A DNA stretch of 64,000 bases. Source: Trichopria drosophilae (lineage: Eukaryota > Arthropoda > Insecta > Hymenoptera > Diapriidae). Shown here one piece after another: positions 26,001-35,789 of the stretch; position 1 is the first letter of the stretch, and each line of letters starts with the position of its first letter. A model generated the notes under the pieces. That model had not been told where the DNA came from. It saw nothing but the letters and a program-made list of their open reading frames with translations, and searched no databases. The DNA lies in the NCBI GenBank assembly GCA_030407085.1, contig CM059582.1, positions 201,732,001 to 201,796,000 of the forward strand, given 5' to 3'. The translations under genes were made by a program, and so were the position numbers.

Positions 26001-26220
26001 TTATACTAAAGCTTTATACTAAAGCTTTAGGATATTTAAAAATGATAATATTTAGCTACATAGATAGATAAATCAAGTCGACTGCGTAATTCTGAGACCA
26101 GAATATACTTTTTCGACGGTTTTTGGTGCTCCAAATCTGAAATTCAACTCAAGATCGCTTAACTGGCTTTGATTTCCAAGTATGCTGAACTAAAAGTACA
26201 AAATCATTTGCAAATTGGTA
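23030..26220. other. Noncoding stretch with weak repeats and a GC-richer patch
   Basis: No supported gene. A direct repeat resembling ACCTGTATCGAAAACTACTA occurs near 23907 and, diverged, near 24134. A unit of the CATGGCGGACAAATT-type dispersed repeat lies near 24290. A GC-richer patch spans about 24590-25560, with frames of 81-103 codons that have no recognisable domain. Three imperfect 14-bp units (TTATACTAAAGCTT type) lie at 25988-26030. Confidence 0.5.
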
Positions 26221-26456
26221 AATAGTAGGACCTCCAAAATTGACCCCCGCAAAATCGACTAACTTGTCAAATTGTCTGGACAAAAACCTTCGAAATTGAT
26301 TGCCATTGGGGAAACACTTTCCCTATTCTTCTCTCAAGCAGTTTATTGCATTCTCTACAAAAAGTAAATAAATGATAAGAAATAATTATAGCAGTTATTT
26401 TTCGCTAACTTTAAGGAGCTTGATTGAAATTGCAGTCAATTTCGGAAGTCCTACTG
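26221..26456. mobile_element. pogo-like MITE, ~236 bp
   Basis: The right end, read inverted, is CAGTAGGACTTCCGAAATTG and the left end is its degenerate match, TAGTAGGACCTCCAAAATTG. A TA lies outside each end. The interior is AT-rich without coding sequence. The CAGTAG start and TA flanks place it with the elements at 22780, 34477, 44423 and 63879, but the rest of its terminal repeat differs, so it is a separate subfamily. Confidence 0.7.
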
Positions 26457-26459
26457 TAC

Positions 26460-27353
26460 TTACCTTTACAATGCCGTTGGGTATACTGGAGTATCTACAT
26501 TTTTTCGATGATATATGAAATTTTTATATTTATAGAGGGTTCGCAGATAAATTCATAAAGGTAAACATTTCAAAATGTGATCTCGGCGATAAATGGAATT
26601 TAATATATGATCCCTAGTAAATTAAGATGATATTTATAGTTTTTTTAGTAAGAGAAAAAATTCAATCTTTCACAGCCTTTAATATGGTCCAAAATTGGTG
26701 TTTTTGTATTTGTAGGTTAGGATATCTCGGTCAATATACCAGAGCCGATGGAGAGATTTTTACCTCAGATTTAAATTCACAGCATCAAATACATCTCGGT
26801 CAATCTCATCTTGTCTTAAGTATACGATTTTTGAGTTTTGTTGACCCACTAATTTAGCGAAAAGGTAATCTGGGGATCAAAACGTTCATTCTACTAATTT
26901 AGTGATGTCCAGTAACAAAACAAAAACAGTAATAGAAGCAAGCAACATTTTTCAGCAGATTTATATTAGGGTGTATCGAATTTTTCAAAATCGTAGCAAG
27001 CAATATTGAAACGATAGTTTAAGATCACGATTCATGAAAATGGATTTAAAGAAATTAATAAAAAATACCTCTCGCAATCGCGCATTTGGGCATTTAGCCG
27101 TTTTTTTCATTTCCCGATAACTTTTTTTGTAATTTAAATTGTGCCCAGAGTATGTCAAACCCACACCGCAAATAAAATTTTGAAAAAGTAAAAGTGGCGA
27201 ATATGAATATTTGTGTCCCGTAACAATAATCTGTTACAGCAATCTTGAAAAAAAACTGTCTATTTGAACCAAAAATTATTTGGTAATATATTTTCGGTGT
27301 ATTTTGGACCCATCATAACGAATATGATATAACAAATTGATGCGCGGTAACTA
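26460..27353. other. Noncoding stretch
   Basis: No gene is recognised. An AGGGTGT phrase at about 26969 has an inverted partner at about 28122, which hints weakly at a ~1.16-kb element surrounding the MITE at 27354. Confidence 0.45.
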
Positions 27354-27723
27354 CACAGAGAAAACGAAAAAGGTTAATAGAACCTAACTTAAAGTTAAAT
27401 TAACCATTTCTATATAAAACAAAAGCATCATTCCATTTACTATTTCCCGATACTTAAATATGCAGCATAGCACATAACCTCAAATGTACCGTAGCTATAC
27501 AGCTAAATAGTCAATAGTGAATTTAGTAAAACTGATTAAACAAAAATAACTACTTATCATCATAAACAGTAATTATTGTATGTTATATTTTACAATATTA
27601 TGATTTATAAAAATAAGATGCTGTCAACTATAACTATTTACGATGTTAATTGTACTATTATGAAATGTTATAATCATTTCTACTTTTTCTTCATGGTTCC
27701 ATTAACCTTTTCTTCTCTCTGTG
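27354..27723. mobile_element. TA-flanked MITE, 370 bp
   Basis: The ends are CACAGAGAAAACGAAAAAGG on the left and, inverted, CACAGAGAGAAGAAAAGGTT on the right; with one small gap the match runs about 28-31 bp through TTAATRGAACC. TA lies directly outside both ends. The interior is AT-rich and noncoding. This is a nonautonomous Tc1/mariner-type element by flank and size. The CAC start resembles the foldback at 48834, but the sequences differ. Confidence 0.75.
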
Positions 27724-27729
27724 TATTAC

Positions 27730-28399
27730 TTATCAACGACTAGTGATCAACTATAATACGTCGTAATAGTCGGAGTTCAATTTTACGAACTTTGATAATT
27801 TTCACCCTTAAGGGGCTTCTAAAGTCATCCGCCGATAAATTTGGAATTTACACAAAAAAATATAATTCAAAATTCAGGCTCTATAGTATCTTTCTATAAG
27901 ATTCTAGTTATCTGTTTAGCTCAATGAGTTAGACAGGTTAAACATCACAAATCGGCATTTTTTTCGAAGAAATCTTGAAAATGAGTTGGTACTCATTCGC
28001 CGTAGTAACTTTAAAATCATCCGAGTTATTGCAAATGAAGCGTTTTTTAAAATAAAAATTCAATGGGTTGCTATCGAATTCTATACCAATTATAGTACTA
28101 ACTTTTTTGGTCAATTTAAACACCCTATATGCATACATATGCTAAATGTAATTTTTTAGTAGAATTTATTAATTTTTGCATGTAATTATATTTTTTACCG
28201 CGTACTAAATTTAGAAAGTTTTAAATAGATTATATGAATATTGTAGAATTATACAATATTCTCAACAGTTCTTTTATAATAATGATATAAATTTCATAAA
28301 TAAATAACATATTTATATCCAATATCAGGTTTATAGATTCCACAATAATTCATTAAAAAGAAATATGTTAATTAGTACATAAAACATATTGTTTTTTAA
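27730..28399. other. AT-rich noncoding stretch
   Basis: No gene or clear repeat is recognised. Confidence 0.55.
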
Positions 28400-28690
28400 A
28401 TGGTCATCACAGGAGTGCTTCAAAAACACAGAAATAACATCCGGAAATTCTTCTCAGATAAAGAAGCAGAATGGGACTTTTACACAACAACTCATGGCAA
28501 ACGAGCTGCAATGGGATTGCCGTTACTACGAAATGTCTCGCTACTCAAGCTAATTTGCAACGAGGAGTACAAAACCCAATTTGGAATGCCCTTCAGCTAT
28601 TCAAATGGGCGCAAGCTAAATTGCACGACATTAATTTCGCTTGTCTTGATATAATAGTACGAATGACCACCCCGCAATATTTAAAAAAGT
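28400..28690 (+). pseudogene. Broken remnant of a transposon-type protein
   Basis: One frame gives EAEWDFYTTTHGK (ending near 28502). After a 1-base frame change near 28510, the next frame gives NGIAVTTKCLATQANLQRGV and then QLFKWAQAKLHDINF. Joined by eye, the order resembles a block common in arthropod repetitive hypothetical proteins, with the phrase EWHFFATSHGKG, a GG-T-KR stretch, and LQRP further on. The frameshift and the lack of an upstream start show a dead copy. The assignment rests on remembered motif resemblance, and I do not claim a transposon superfamily. Confidence 0.5.
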
Positions 28691-30391
28691 TATTTTGTTA
28701 CAAATGTCCGTGAAACCAGAATTATATGTTCAAAAATAGAGAACATTGTGTTTTCTAGTTCAAAAATACATTCATCATTAAATGCGTGGGTGTTTGCATT
28801 GATGAGAATAACTGCTGTTCGATCATTTTATGAGTTTTCACGTTTTAAGTTTCCTGGCATGACAATTGGGGAAAGTTCTGCATGCATGTAATGTACGCAA
28901 ATTTCGGAAGGAACTTTTTTAAAGAATGCACGAGACAATACATCTAAAACTGAAACGATAGAACAGAAACTCGGATTTATGCAGGAATGGGTCAAATTTT
29001 ATTAAAAAACAAAGTTATTAATAACCTATGATTTTTGAACTATCATTTACATAATATACATCTTCATATTATACATTTAATTCAGGGCCGTCTTCTGCAG
29101 TATTTTAAATATTAGTAAGACACTTAATATTTATTATTTTTCTTAGTCCCATTTTTCACATAATCAGGATTAATTACACAAATTTATATGCACTTGAAAG
29201 ACAATGTTTTTTTATTTGTCTAATTATAAGAATTTCAGTTTTTTCCAATTCCGATTTTTACCTCCAAGTACTATTGTAACTATCATCACCGTTTTCCATC
29301 TTTCGTTATGTCAAAAATAAAGAAAAATACCGATTATGGATATCTTCCTATGATACGTCCGCAAATTAAATTGTAAATAAAAATTATAACGTTTTTATAC
29401 ATTTTGTTACCCAAGGCTAAGATTAAATTGCAGAGGTGTGAAGACATTCACGATGCGAGTAACTAACATTTTACTTGCAGAAGTTTGGGCGAAGTACCCT
29501 GGTCCTTAAAGCGGAAGTGAAATATTCACAGGCATAAATTAAAGCAGAAATTGTTACCTCAAAAACAAAGTTCCATGGTAAAATACAAATTTCGTGTTCT
29601 TCTCTTGCAATGGTTTGCGTTTTAATTTGTTATTTATATTTTTTGTTGGTATTTTAACCATTTTTTGATTCAGGTTACATGCAGCCTGCTGCTCAAGCAT
29701 TAATTTACTATTAATAATGGCTATCGTTTCTTTCGCAATCCTTGAGTTTTTAATTATAATAACTCTAATAAATTTAAATTATTGCAACAAAAATGCATCT
29801 TATTTTAAGTTTTATGAATTTCAGGCCATAAATGATACTGTAGGATATGAGCTTATATCAAGCACGGCATTGGAAAATCTGATTTACCTTGATTTAATGT
29901 GTTTGTCAGAATAAACAAATTCATAACTCTCCTGATAGAATTGCTCTATAAAAATTGCACTTGAAAACAATCAAAATTCAACTCCATTTCTAAAATAGAC
30001 ACCTGCACACCCTTTGAATCTAAATACGGTTAAGACATCCATTCGTCACAAAGATCGTAATCTCGCCCTTTCATTCTACTTGGAAATACGCATAAATAAG
30101 TCATACCTCGATTTGTATAGCATACATTATACATTTAGAATACTAAACAATTTTTTATGAGCACTTTTATACCCTCCTACTTTGTAATTTAAACATGGAA
30201 AATAAAATTTTGTTTGGATATTGGATTTTGAAGGAAAAATGTATTATGAATAAAATGTTCAACGAGATTTTTGATGACTGACTATTTTTAAGAATATTAA
30301 TATTTAATCAGAGCTGTATTCTTGTCTATATTTTTCTCATAAAGATAATGTGGAATGTACTTGGAATGTAAAATTCGGCAAGTCACAACCC
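28691..30391. other. AT-rich noncoding stretch
   Basis: No gene or clear repeat is recognised in this interval. Confidence 0.6.
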
Positions 30392-30440
30392 CTGAAGAGG
30401 GACTCTAGATTAGTCCGAAACGTTGGGTACAAAATAACAT
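30392..30440 (+). ncRNA. Hammerhead-like core motif (better copy)
   Basis: CTGAAGA (30392-30398) is followed by a 5-bp stem II, GGACT (30400-30404) with AGTCC (30412-30416), closing a 7-base loop, then GAAAC (30417-30421). This is the conserved hammerhead core in the right order. A possible short stem III is CGTT with AACA across a loop after GAAA, but the cleavage-site triplet and stem I are not clear. The phrase CCGAAACGTTGGG after such a stem is what I expect at the ends of Penelope-like retroelements, which carry hammerhead motifs. The similar but weaker motif at 4063 supports a repeated origin. Confidence 0.45.
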
Positions 30441-30715
30441 AAAAAAAAGTTTTTATTGCTCGCGGTAGTAGACGGAGGTCTACTATTGGTATGCAATTAA
30501 ACAATTATTTTTCGGTACTATAACTGTAAAATCCGATTTTAGGGCCTACTTTTAGTACGTAAAATGAAATTTTACGGATCACGTGGAACATGAATCAGCG
30601 TTGTCAAAAACATAACCCTTACGACTAAATATATTCACGAGATTAGAAAAGTTCATAAATGTTTGTGGAATGAGAGTAATTTTTTGTGTATAGAACAATT
30701 TTGTCCATGTATTAA

Positions 30716-30868
30716 ACCTTAATCCCGACTCCAGGGTCGTTTTCGACCCAGAGAAAATTCGAATTGCACTTTATAAATTACACAATTGTAAGCATTTTCA
30801 AGCGGCAGGACATATTTGATCCAGGTAGTGGGAGGAAAAGGCTTTAAACTGGCCGTTGGAACTAAGGG
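30716..30868 (-). mobile_element. piggyBac-type MITE (copy 2), 153 bp
   Basis: TTAA flanks both ends (30712-30715 and 30869-30872), the exact target duplication of piggyBac transposons. The ends are similar inverted repeats: ACCTTAATCCCGAC on the left and CCCTTAGTTCCAAC read inward from the right. Near the left end is the hairpin GGGTCGTTTTCGACCC. The body matches the fragment at 6611-6738 in reverse orientation, which makes this a repeated family. There is no coding sequence. Confidence 0.75.
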
Positions 30869-31185
30869 TTAATCTGTATTACCGATCAATGAGTTAGTTC
30901 ATGTTATACAAATCACTGGGAGAAATCCCTGACCAAATTTCATTATTTCTCTGATTATATTTCACTCTTATTGTTTCCAACGTAATCCGCTTGGCGGATC
31001 TAGTAGATACTGGCCTAACCGAACACCTGCGGAAGCTCCCGAAACTACCTGTCTCGTTCGTAGATACCCCACACTTCTGTAAACTAATCACTACATTCAA
31101 TGTGCATAGTGTAACGGATTTCGGCAAGTCTAAATGACCTTGAATTGTCTATAAGATTGCCGAAAGTAAACATAACGCCCTTTAA

Positions 31186-31507
31186 GGAGAGGTTCTAGTC
31201 AAAATGGACCAAAAAAACTTTTTTTTATTGCTTTATTTTCATAATTTAAGGTCTTAAAAATGTGTAGGCAAAAGGATATTTCCCTATCTAATTTATTTTA
31301 CGAGTTATAGGGTATAGACGAGAGAGCGCGTCGGGGAAAAACAGGTGTTCGTCAAACTTTTTTCTCGAAACACCTTTTTTTAAAATGTAAACTTTTTAAA
31401 ATATAGACAGATAGATGCCACAATAGTTTTCTAAAAAAAATATGTATGTACTCTAAAAAAATCATGAAATTACGCACATTTTCGGGACTCTGGGCTTGAA
31501 CCTCCCC
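31186..31507. mobile_element. TTAA-flanked MITE, 322 bp
   Basis: The ends are GGAGAGGTTCTAGTC on the left and, inverted, GGGGAGGTTCAAGCC on the right, each bordered by TTAA (31182-31185 and 31508-31511). The interior is AT-rich with homopolymers and no coding capacity. Flanks and size fit a nonautonomous piggyBac-like element unrelated in sequence to the one at 30716. Confidence 0.65.
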
Positions 31508-31511
31508 TTAA

Positions 31512-32470
31512 GTTGAAAATTCTCTGCCCCACCACTGCACCCTAACCACCTCTTGACAATTTGACTCGGAAAATCCGAATTCGAATTGAGTGGTTTATTA
31601 TAAAGGGAGTGTCGAAGGGGAAAACGCACGAGAATCGGCACGGTGGTGGGAGGCACAAGCTGTTCGAGGCGCCTCGATGCGGTTTAGTTCGATGACCTCA
31701 AGAAAGCAACAACGAAAAATTTATTAGTGTCAGGGCTGTTGATGAGATACAAACGACACTCGAGGGTAGGAACTACGGAATCCTTAATGACTTAATCGTC
31801 ATTAAGGATCATGGAGAAGATAATTGGATATGATGGAATTTATAAATTAGAATGAAACTGAATACATTTACATCCTATGTTTCTGCAAGAATGGGAACAA
31901 ATTTCCAGAGTTTCCATTTGTAGCTTGAAAGTCGTTAATTCAAATTCTGACGAAATTCATTAGAATATACAGAAAAAATGTAGAGTTAAAGTATTTTTCA
32001 AGGATGTACATTCAGAATGTAAAGGATGGCCAGTTTTAATGTAAATGCAATAAATCATTAGCAAGCTTAAAGCAGACTTAAAATCCGGACTCGTGATTTT
32101 CATAAAAACTAAAAATAAGTTGGAATATAAAATACTTCTTTGAATACATTTCTAATAGGTAAATGACGTCAAATAATAACCATGAACGTCTCACTCTGAA
32201 AGTGTGTAAAAGATTTTAAAATGTGATGTAGTAAAGATATTCCCGTAAAAATTGTTAACGCATGGGGAGTATGTGCTGCAAGCCGGGAAGGAGTTTTGAG
32301 GAACATTAGCGAGAAAACGCATGAAAATTGGAGGTACAACGCGACGTGCTCGGTATTCGTCAATCGTGGTTTTTTCGAGTAAAATTTTGTAAGAAGGGAA
32401 AATAAATACCAAAAGATCCTAGTCTATGGAAATTTGAGTGTGTAAGGTTTACTTATAATGTTCTCATCTA
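31512..32470. other. Noncoding stretch, probably intron
   Basis: No gene or strong repeat is seen. If the exon at 32706-32999 is correctly read on the minus strand, this is the intron downstream of it. Confidence 0.5.
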
Positions 32471-32661
32471 CCATTCTTCAGTTTGTTTCAAACATGGGAT
32501 TCGAGTGTTTTGGCTTCCTAGCGACGTAACCGACATTTTAACGATCGAACGCTGAATTTTTTGCCCTTTGCGAACGACGTTTACATTGGTCCTTTGAGCC
32601 GGATACATCGCGAGGAAGCCGAAACACTCGAATCTCATGTTCGAAACAAATTGGAGAATGG
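32471..32661. mobile_element. Long-armed MITE beside the exon, 191 bp
   Basis: Two ~54-bp arms (32471-32524 and 32608-32661) are inverse complements with only a few mismatches; the outer phrase is CCATTCTYCARTTTGTTTC and the inner one GATTCGAGTGTTTYGGCTTC. TA borders both ends. The centre is 83 bp. It has the form of a TA-duplicating nonautonomous DNA transposon. It lies about 44 bases past the splice donor of the exon at 32706-32999, inside the putative intron, where it would form a hairpin in the pre-mRNA. Confidence 0.8.
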
Positions 32662-32705
32662 TAAAAAATGACTTAACAACATATAAAAATATCTAAAGCA
32701 CTAAC

Positions 32706-32999
32706 CTGTGTATGATTCCAGACTTTAGGTTTTGGACTAGATCTGGCCGGAGGTGACGCATTCGCGCTTCCAGCATTAGCTACCGCGGTTGAACTTGACG
32801 TATTGGACTTGATGGCCGGCTTTCCACTCTTCTGACTGGGGTTGCTGACGGCAACAGATGTCGTTGTTTGCTGCTGCTGAATGGAAATCTGCTGTTGTTG
32901 TTGCTGCTGCTGTTGCTGGGTTTGTTGCATGATCTGTTGAATGAGTTCCAGCTGCTGCTTCGTCAAGCCATCGTTACTCGCACCCGGACTCGTAGCGTT
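32706..32999 (-). CDS. Glutamine-rich internal exon of an unidentified host gene
   Basis: This 294-bp minus-strand segment encodes 98 residues in phase 0. It is bordered by a pyrimidine-rich acceptor (TTCTTTGTTTGACAG) and a donor (CAG then GTTAG). Residues 13-26 form a short amphipathic Q-rich stretch (TKQQLELIQQIMQQ). Then come a run of ten Gln, a second run of four, and a Ser/Thr/Asn/Ala/Pro-rich low-complexity tail with basic SPKPKVWN near the end. The glutamine codons mix CAG and CAA, as in selected polyQ tracts rather than a raw CAG repeat. Such linkers are usual in insect transcription and RNA-binding regulators, but I see no folded domain and do not name the gene. No neighbouring exon was recognised, so both introns must be very long or the exon lies near a gene end. 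Confidence 0.75.
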
Positions 33000-33002
33000 C
33001 TG

Positions 33003-34470
33003 TCAAACAAAGAACCAAACATTACATATGTAGCAATTACTCAAACCACCATGAGTTCATTACAGACATCATCATTGTTAATTAGCACAAATGATCATAG
33101 TGAGAAAAAAAGGACTTCTGCTCCTTAATCGTCGGAACAAAGGGATGACCAAGAAATGGAAATGCGGCGGATTCGACGCGCCCGTAATGCGTTAGGGAAG
33201 TACATAACAAAGTATTGAATCATGGGCACAATAGCCGAGTAAAGGGTTTTCGCTCGTCCAAGAAAGAAAGTAAATGCTTCTCTTATTGAGAGCCTATATA
33301 GTACAACTATGTTCTATGGCGGCGCTTATTCGCTTTTCACAGGCAATCGTTACGCCTGGTTGCCTAAATCGCTCCTGAATTCGAGATTCGTCGGCGAAGC
33401 CTCGTCGTCGCATAAAGGGTCTCGCGCCTTGTCGTCGTCATAATCGCCAGCGACGAGGAGTAGGAAACTTTTGTGAAAACCGTCGACGCTGCGATGCTTC
33501 TCGTTGGTTAAATGCAGCCCAGCATCACGAACTTGCCGTCGAGGTAAGCGAGGCACGGTTTTCCGCTTCGGTTGCTTCTCCAGCGGCTGTACGACTCTTG
33601 CTTTGCTCTGTTTCGTTCTTAGTTTTCGCCCTTCCTCTATCTTTACCTCAATCTCTCTCTCTTTTTACCTAAATCTCTCTATTTTCCTCTCTGTCTTTCC
33701 AGAAACGTATGTCTCTTTTCCCCTTAGTGCGTACACCGTATTCTCCTTTGCACTTTACGGCAGAATACCTTTAACCCCAGACGCGTACGGGAAACGCTCG
33801 CGAAAAGGCACAGCACTCGACTTTGCCGTTTGGGGCCATCCCGAAACGCCTGCAGTTGCACGTACATATATTTCCGGAGCATTTTCTTCTCGAGAACTTT
33901 TTTACACCAAGGCAGCTGCCATGCCATCCCACCACCCTCGTGCTGGTTGCCGAGAAAACTTTTGGATCTCCCACGAATCCCAACCGGATGTTAAATTTAA
34001 TTATTTAATACTCGCTTGGAATGGTAAAGTACACAGTAGCGCACTTGTTATTGTCGAGGATCGCGGAACAATAAGCTGTATTTTATTAAATGCTCCGGCA
34101 AGAGCAACTTCTTATTTTCATTACTAATTGGAAAGACAGAGATTTTAAATCCATTAATAAAGGTGTACTTTTTTGGAATCATTAAAATTTGACATTTTTT
34201 TAATTATATTGATGTTTAATTTTGCGAAGGGGCGATATGATCTCATTTTGAGAAGTGTTTTACGGTATTTTCTAACGCTTTCGAGTATGAAAGCAATGAA
34301 TGTCGAATAGCGTACATAATAAGTTCCATTATTAAAAAAATTTATCAAAAAACATGGACAGTGAAACATCAAAAGTAATAGATATTCCAAATTGTTTCCT
34401 GGAGTGCGCATAGACTAAGCATATGAGTGATTCCACGAAACATATAGAATCCGAGGTACTGTCTGATAGT
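33003..34470. other. Probable intron with a GC-richer patch
   Basis: This is the upstream side of the minus-strand exon. About 33140-34060 is GC-richer, includes a TC-rich run at 33650-33700, and carries a 207-codon open frame on the plus strand that has no domain and overlaps frames on the other strand; I reject it as a gene. The patch may be a conserved regulatory block. Confidence 0.5.
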
Positions 34471-34476
34471 GTTTTA

Positions 34477-34717
34477 CAGTAGAGTCCCCAAATAACTGCA
34501 TCTTGCTATATTTACGCCCCAACATATTTGTCAGGGTCTGTCGCGTTAAAATTCTCTGTCGCCGCTCTCTTTTTCCCCCACCCTATGGGCTGGGGCCTCA
34601 GGAAGGGCCTGCTGTGACGTCACGAACAGAACGGGACCGAGGGGAGTGGGAGAAACGCGTCCCTTTATTTTGATAGATATAACAAGACGGGAGTGGCGGG
34701 CGAGCCGGACTCTACTG
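34477..34717. mobile_element. pogo-like MITE, 241 bp
   Basis: The left end is CAGTAGAGTCCCCAAATA and the right end, read inward, starts CAGTAGAGTCC, so 11 bases match exactly. TA lies outside both ends. The interior is GC-rich, noncoding and resembles in composition the element at 22780, with which it shares CAGTAGAGTCC ends. A nonautonomous pogo/Tigger-like element is the best reading. Confidence 0.8.
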
Positions 34718-34719
34718 TA

Positions 34720-35249
34720 TTTTGCTATTGTAGTAAATGTTAGTATCATAATGCCCTCAAATCGAGTTAAAACAATAATAGTCAGTCATCGGAAATCATG
34801 AGTGACCAGATCATGTATAATAATAATCAAAACAATCAATTGACCACATTCAGGCGCTACTAACATAAATATTTATCTATTTGGTCTAATATAAAAAGAC
34901 TATTGACAAATGATTCGGAGCTTTGCTTCACATTTTTGTTTCCTTACTTCGACAATATGATTAGGAATGTAAATAAATGAATGGTAGAAATTTGTCAATT
35001 TTTTCTTAGACTGGCCATATCCCCTATACCTTTGACATGGTAAATAAGAATGTTATACAAGAATTGTACAAAAAATATTTCCATTTCTACGAGGGCTAGA
35101 TTGCCTTTATTTGTTTATATTAATAAACAAATATTAAAGTTTTTTTTTAACGAAAATTGGATCGTGAATGTGGTAAACATTACGAATCCGATGACACATT
35201 TTTAAAATTCAAAATGGTTAATTAAAATGACTGAATGAAAATCAATAAC
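34720..35249. other. AT-rich noncoding stretch
   Basis: No gene or repeat is recognised. Confidence 0.5.
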
Positions 35250-35365
35250 CCAATCCACAATCCGTCCCGGGATGTCCTTCGGAGCTCCCAAGAACGTCCA
35301 AAAGTCCGCTTTTGGTCCTCCTGAGGTCATCTTCAGATGGACTTGTATTGTTTGGAAAGTTGCTT
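35250..35365. repeat. Hairpin-type repeat related to 55491-55580
   Basis: This segment has TCCCGGGATGTCCTTCGGAG, GGAGCTCCC, TCCTCCTGAGG and GGACTTGTATTGTTTGG. The segment at 55491-55580, read inverted or direct, shares GGAGCTCC, CTCCTGAGG and GGGCTTGTGCTGTTTAG in a similar layout. Both are GC-rich islands of under 120 bp in AT-rich DNA and both tend to fold back. I infer a small dispersed repeat family of unknown type. Confidence 0.4.
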
Positions 35366-35479
35366 GACCGTGATGAAAATGGATGTTTAGGTTTTTTGAG
35401 GTCGTGAATTGCAATTCTGATGTTATGTTCTCAATATATTATTTGTAATTTATTTTTTTGGAAAATTATAAAGTTCAAT

Positions 35480-35785
35480 TTTTCAAAATGTACCGATTTC
35501 AATCGAATTCAAATAAATGCAACTGCAGTGGGAACCAATTATTTTCTGATTGGCCTGAATGATCTCCTTTTTTTTCATGGTGCGTTTTACATTTTGATTC
35601 TACATTGGCGATTTTGAGTTTCGAAAATCTGTTACCGGATTTTAATCAATGATCCGGAAACCCTCTGATTAGCCTGTTTCATCATGATCAAGTAAATTAT
35701 TACATTTTAGTCCGCAATCTTGGATTCTAAATTTTGAAAACTAGATGCCGGATTTATAATCAATGACGCCGAAAAAAACAGTACC
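35480..35785 (+). repeat. Two units of the dispersed ~140-bp repeat
   Basis: Two successive units each run through CTGATTGGCCTG or CTGATTAGCCTG, then ATTCTACATTGGCGATTTTG or CGCAATCTTGGATTC, then GAAAATCTGTTACCGGATTT or GAAAACTAGATGCCGGATTT, then TAATCAATGAYSC. The phrases correspond to those at 22075-22410. There is no coding sequence. Confidence 0.6.
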
Positions 35786-35789
35786 AAAA

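Noticed and set aside
32880..32940. The glutamine codon run as a plain CAG microsatellite
   Set aside because: CAG and CAA are mixed and the frame continues into a splice-bordered exon with non-repetitive residues, so coding explains it better.
32868..33128. Plus-strand frame with a run of leucines
   Set aside because: The leucine run is the complement of the polyglutamine codons of the minus-strand exon.
33504..34127. 207-codon open frame on the plus strand
   Set aside because: It lies in a GC-richer patch with overlapping frames on the other strand, has no recognisable domain, and includes a TC-rich low-complexity run that reads as hydrophobic protein. No splice or promoter context supports it.
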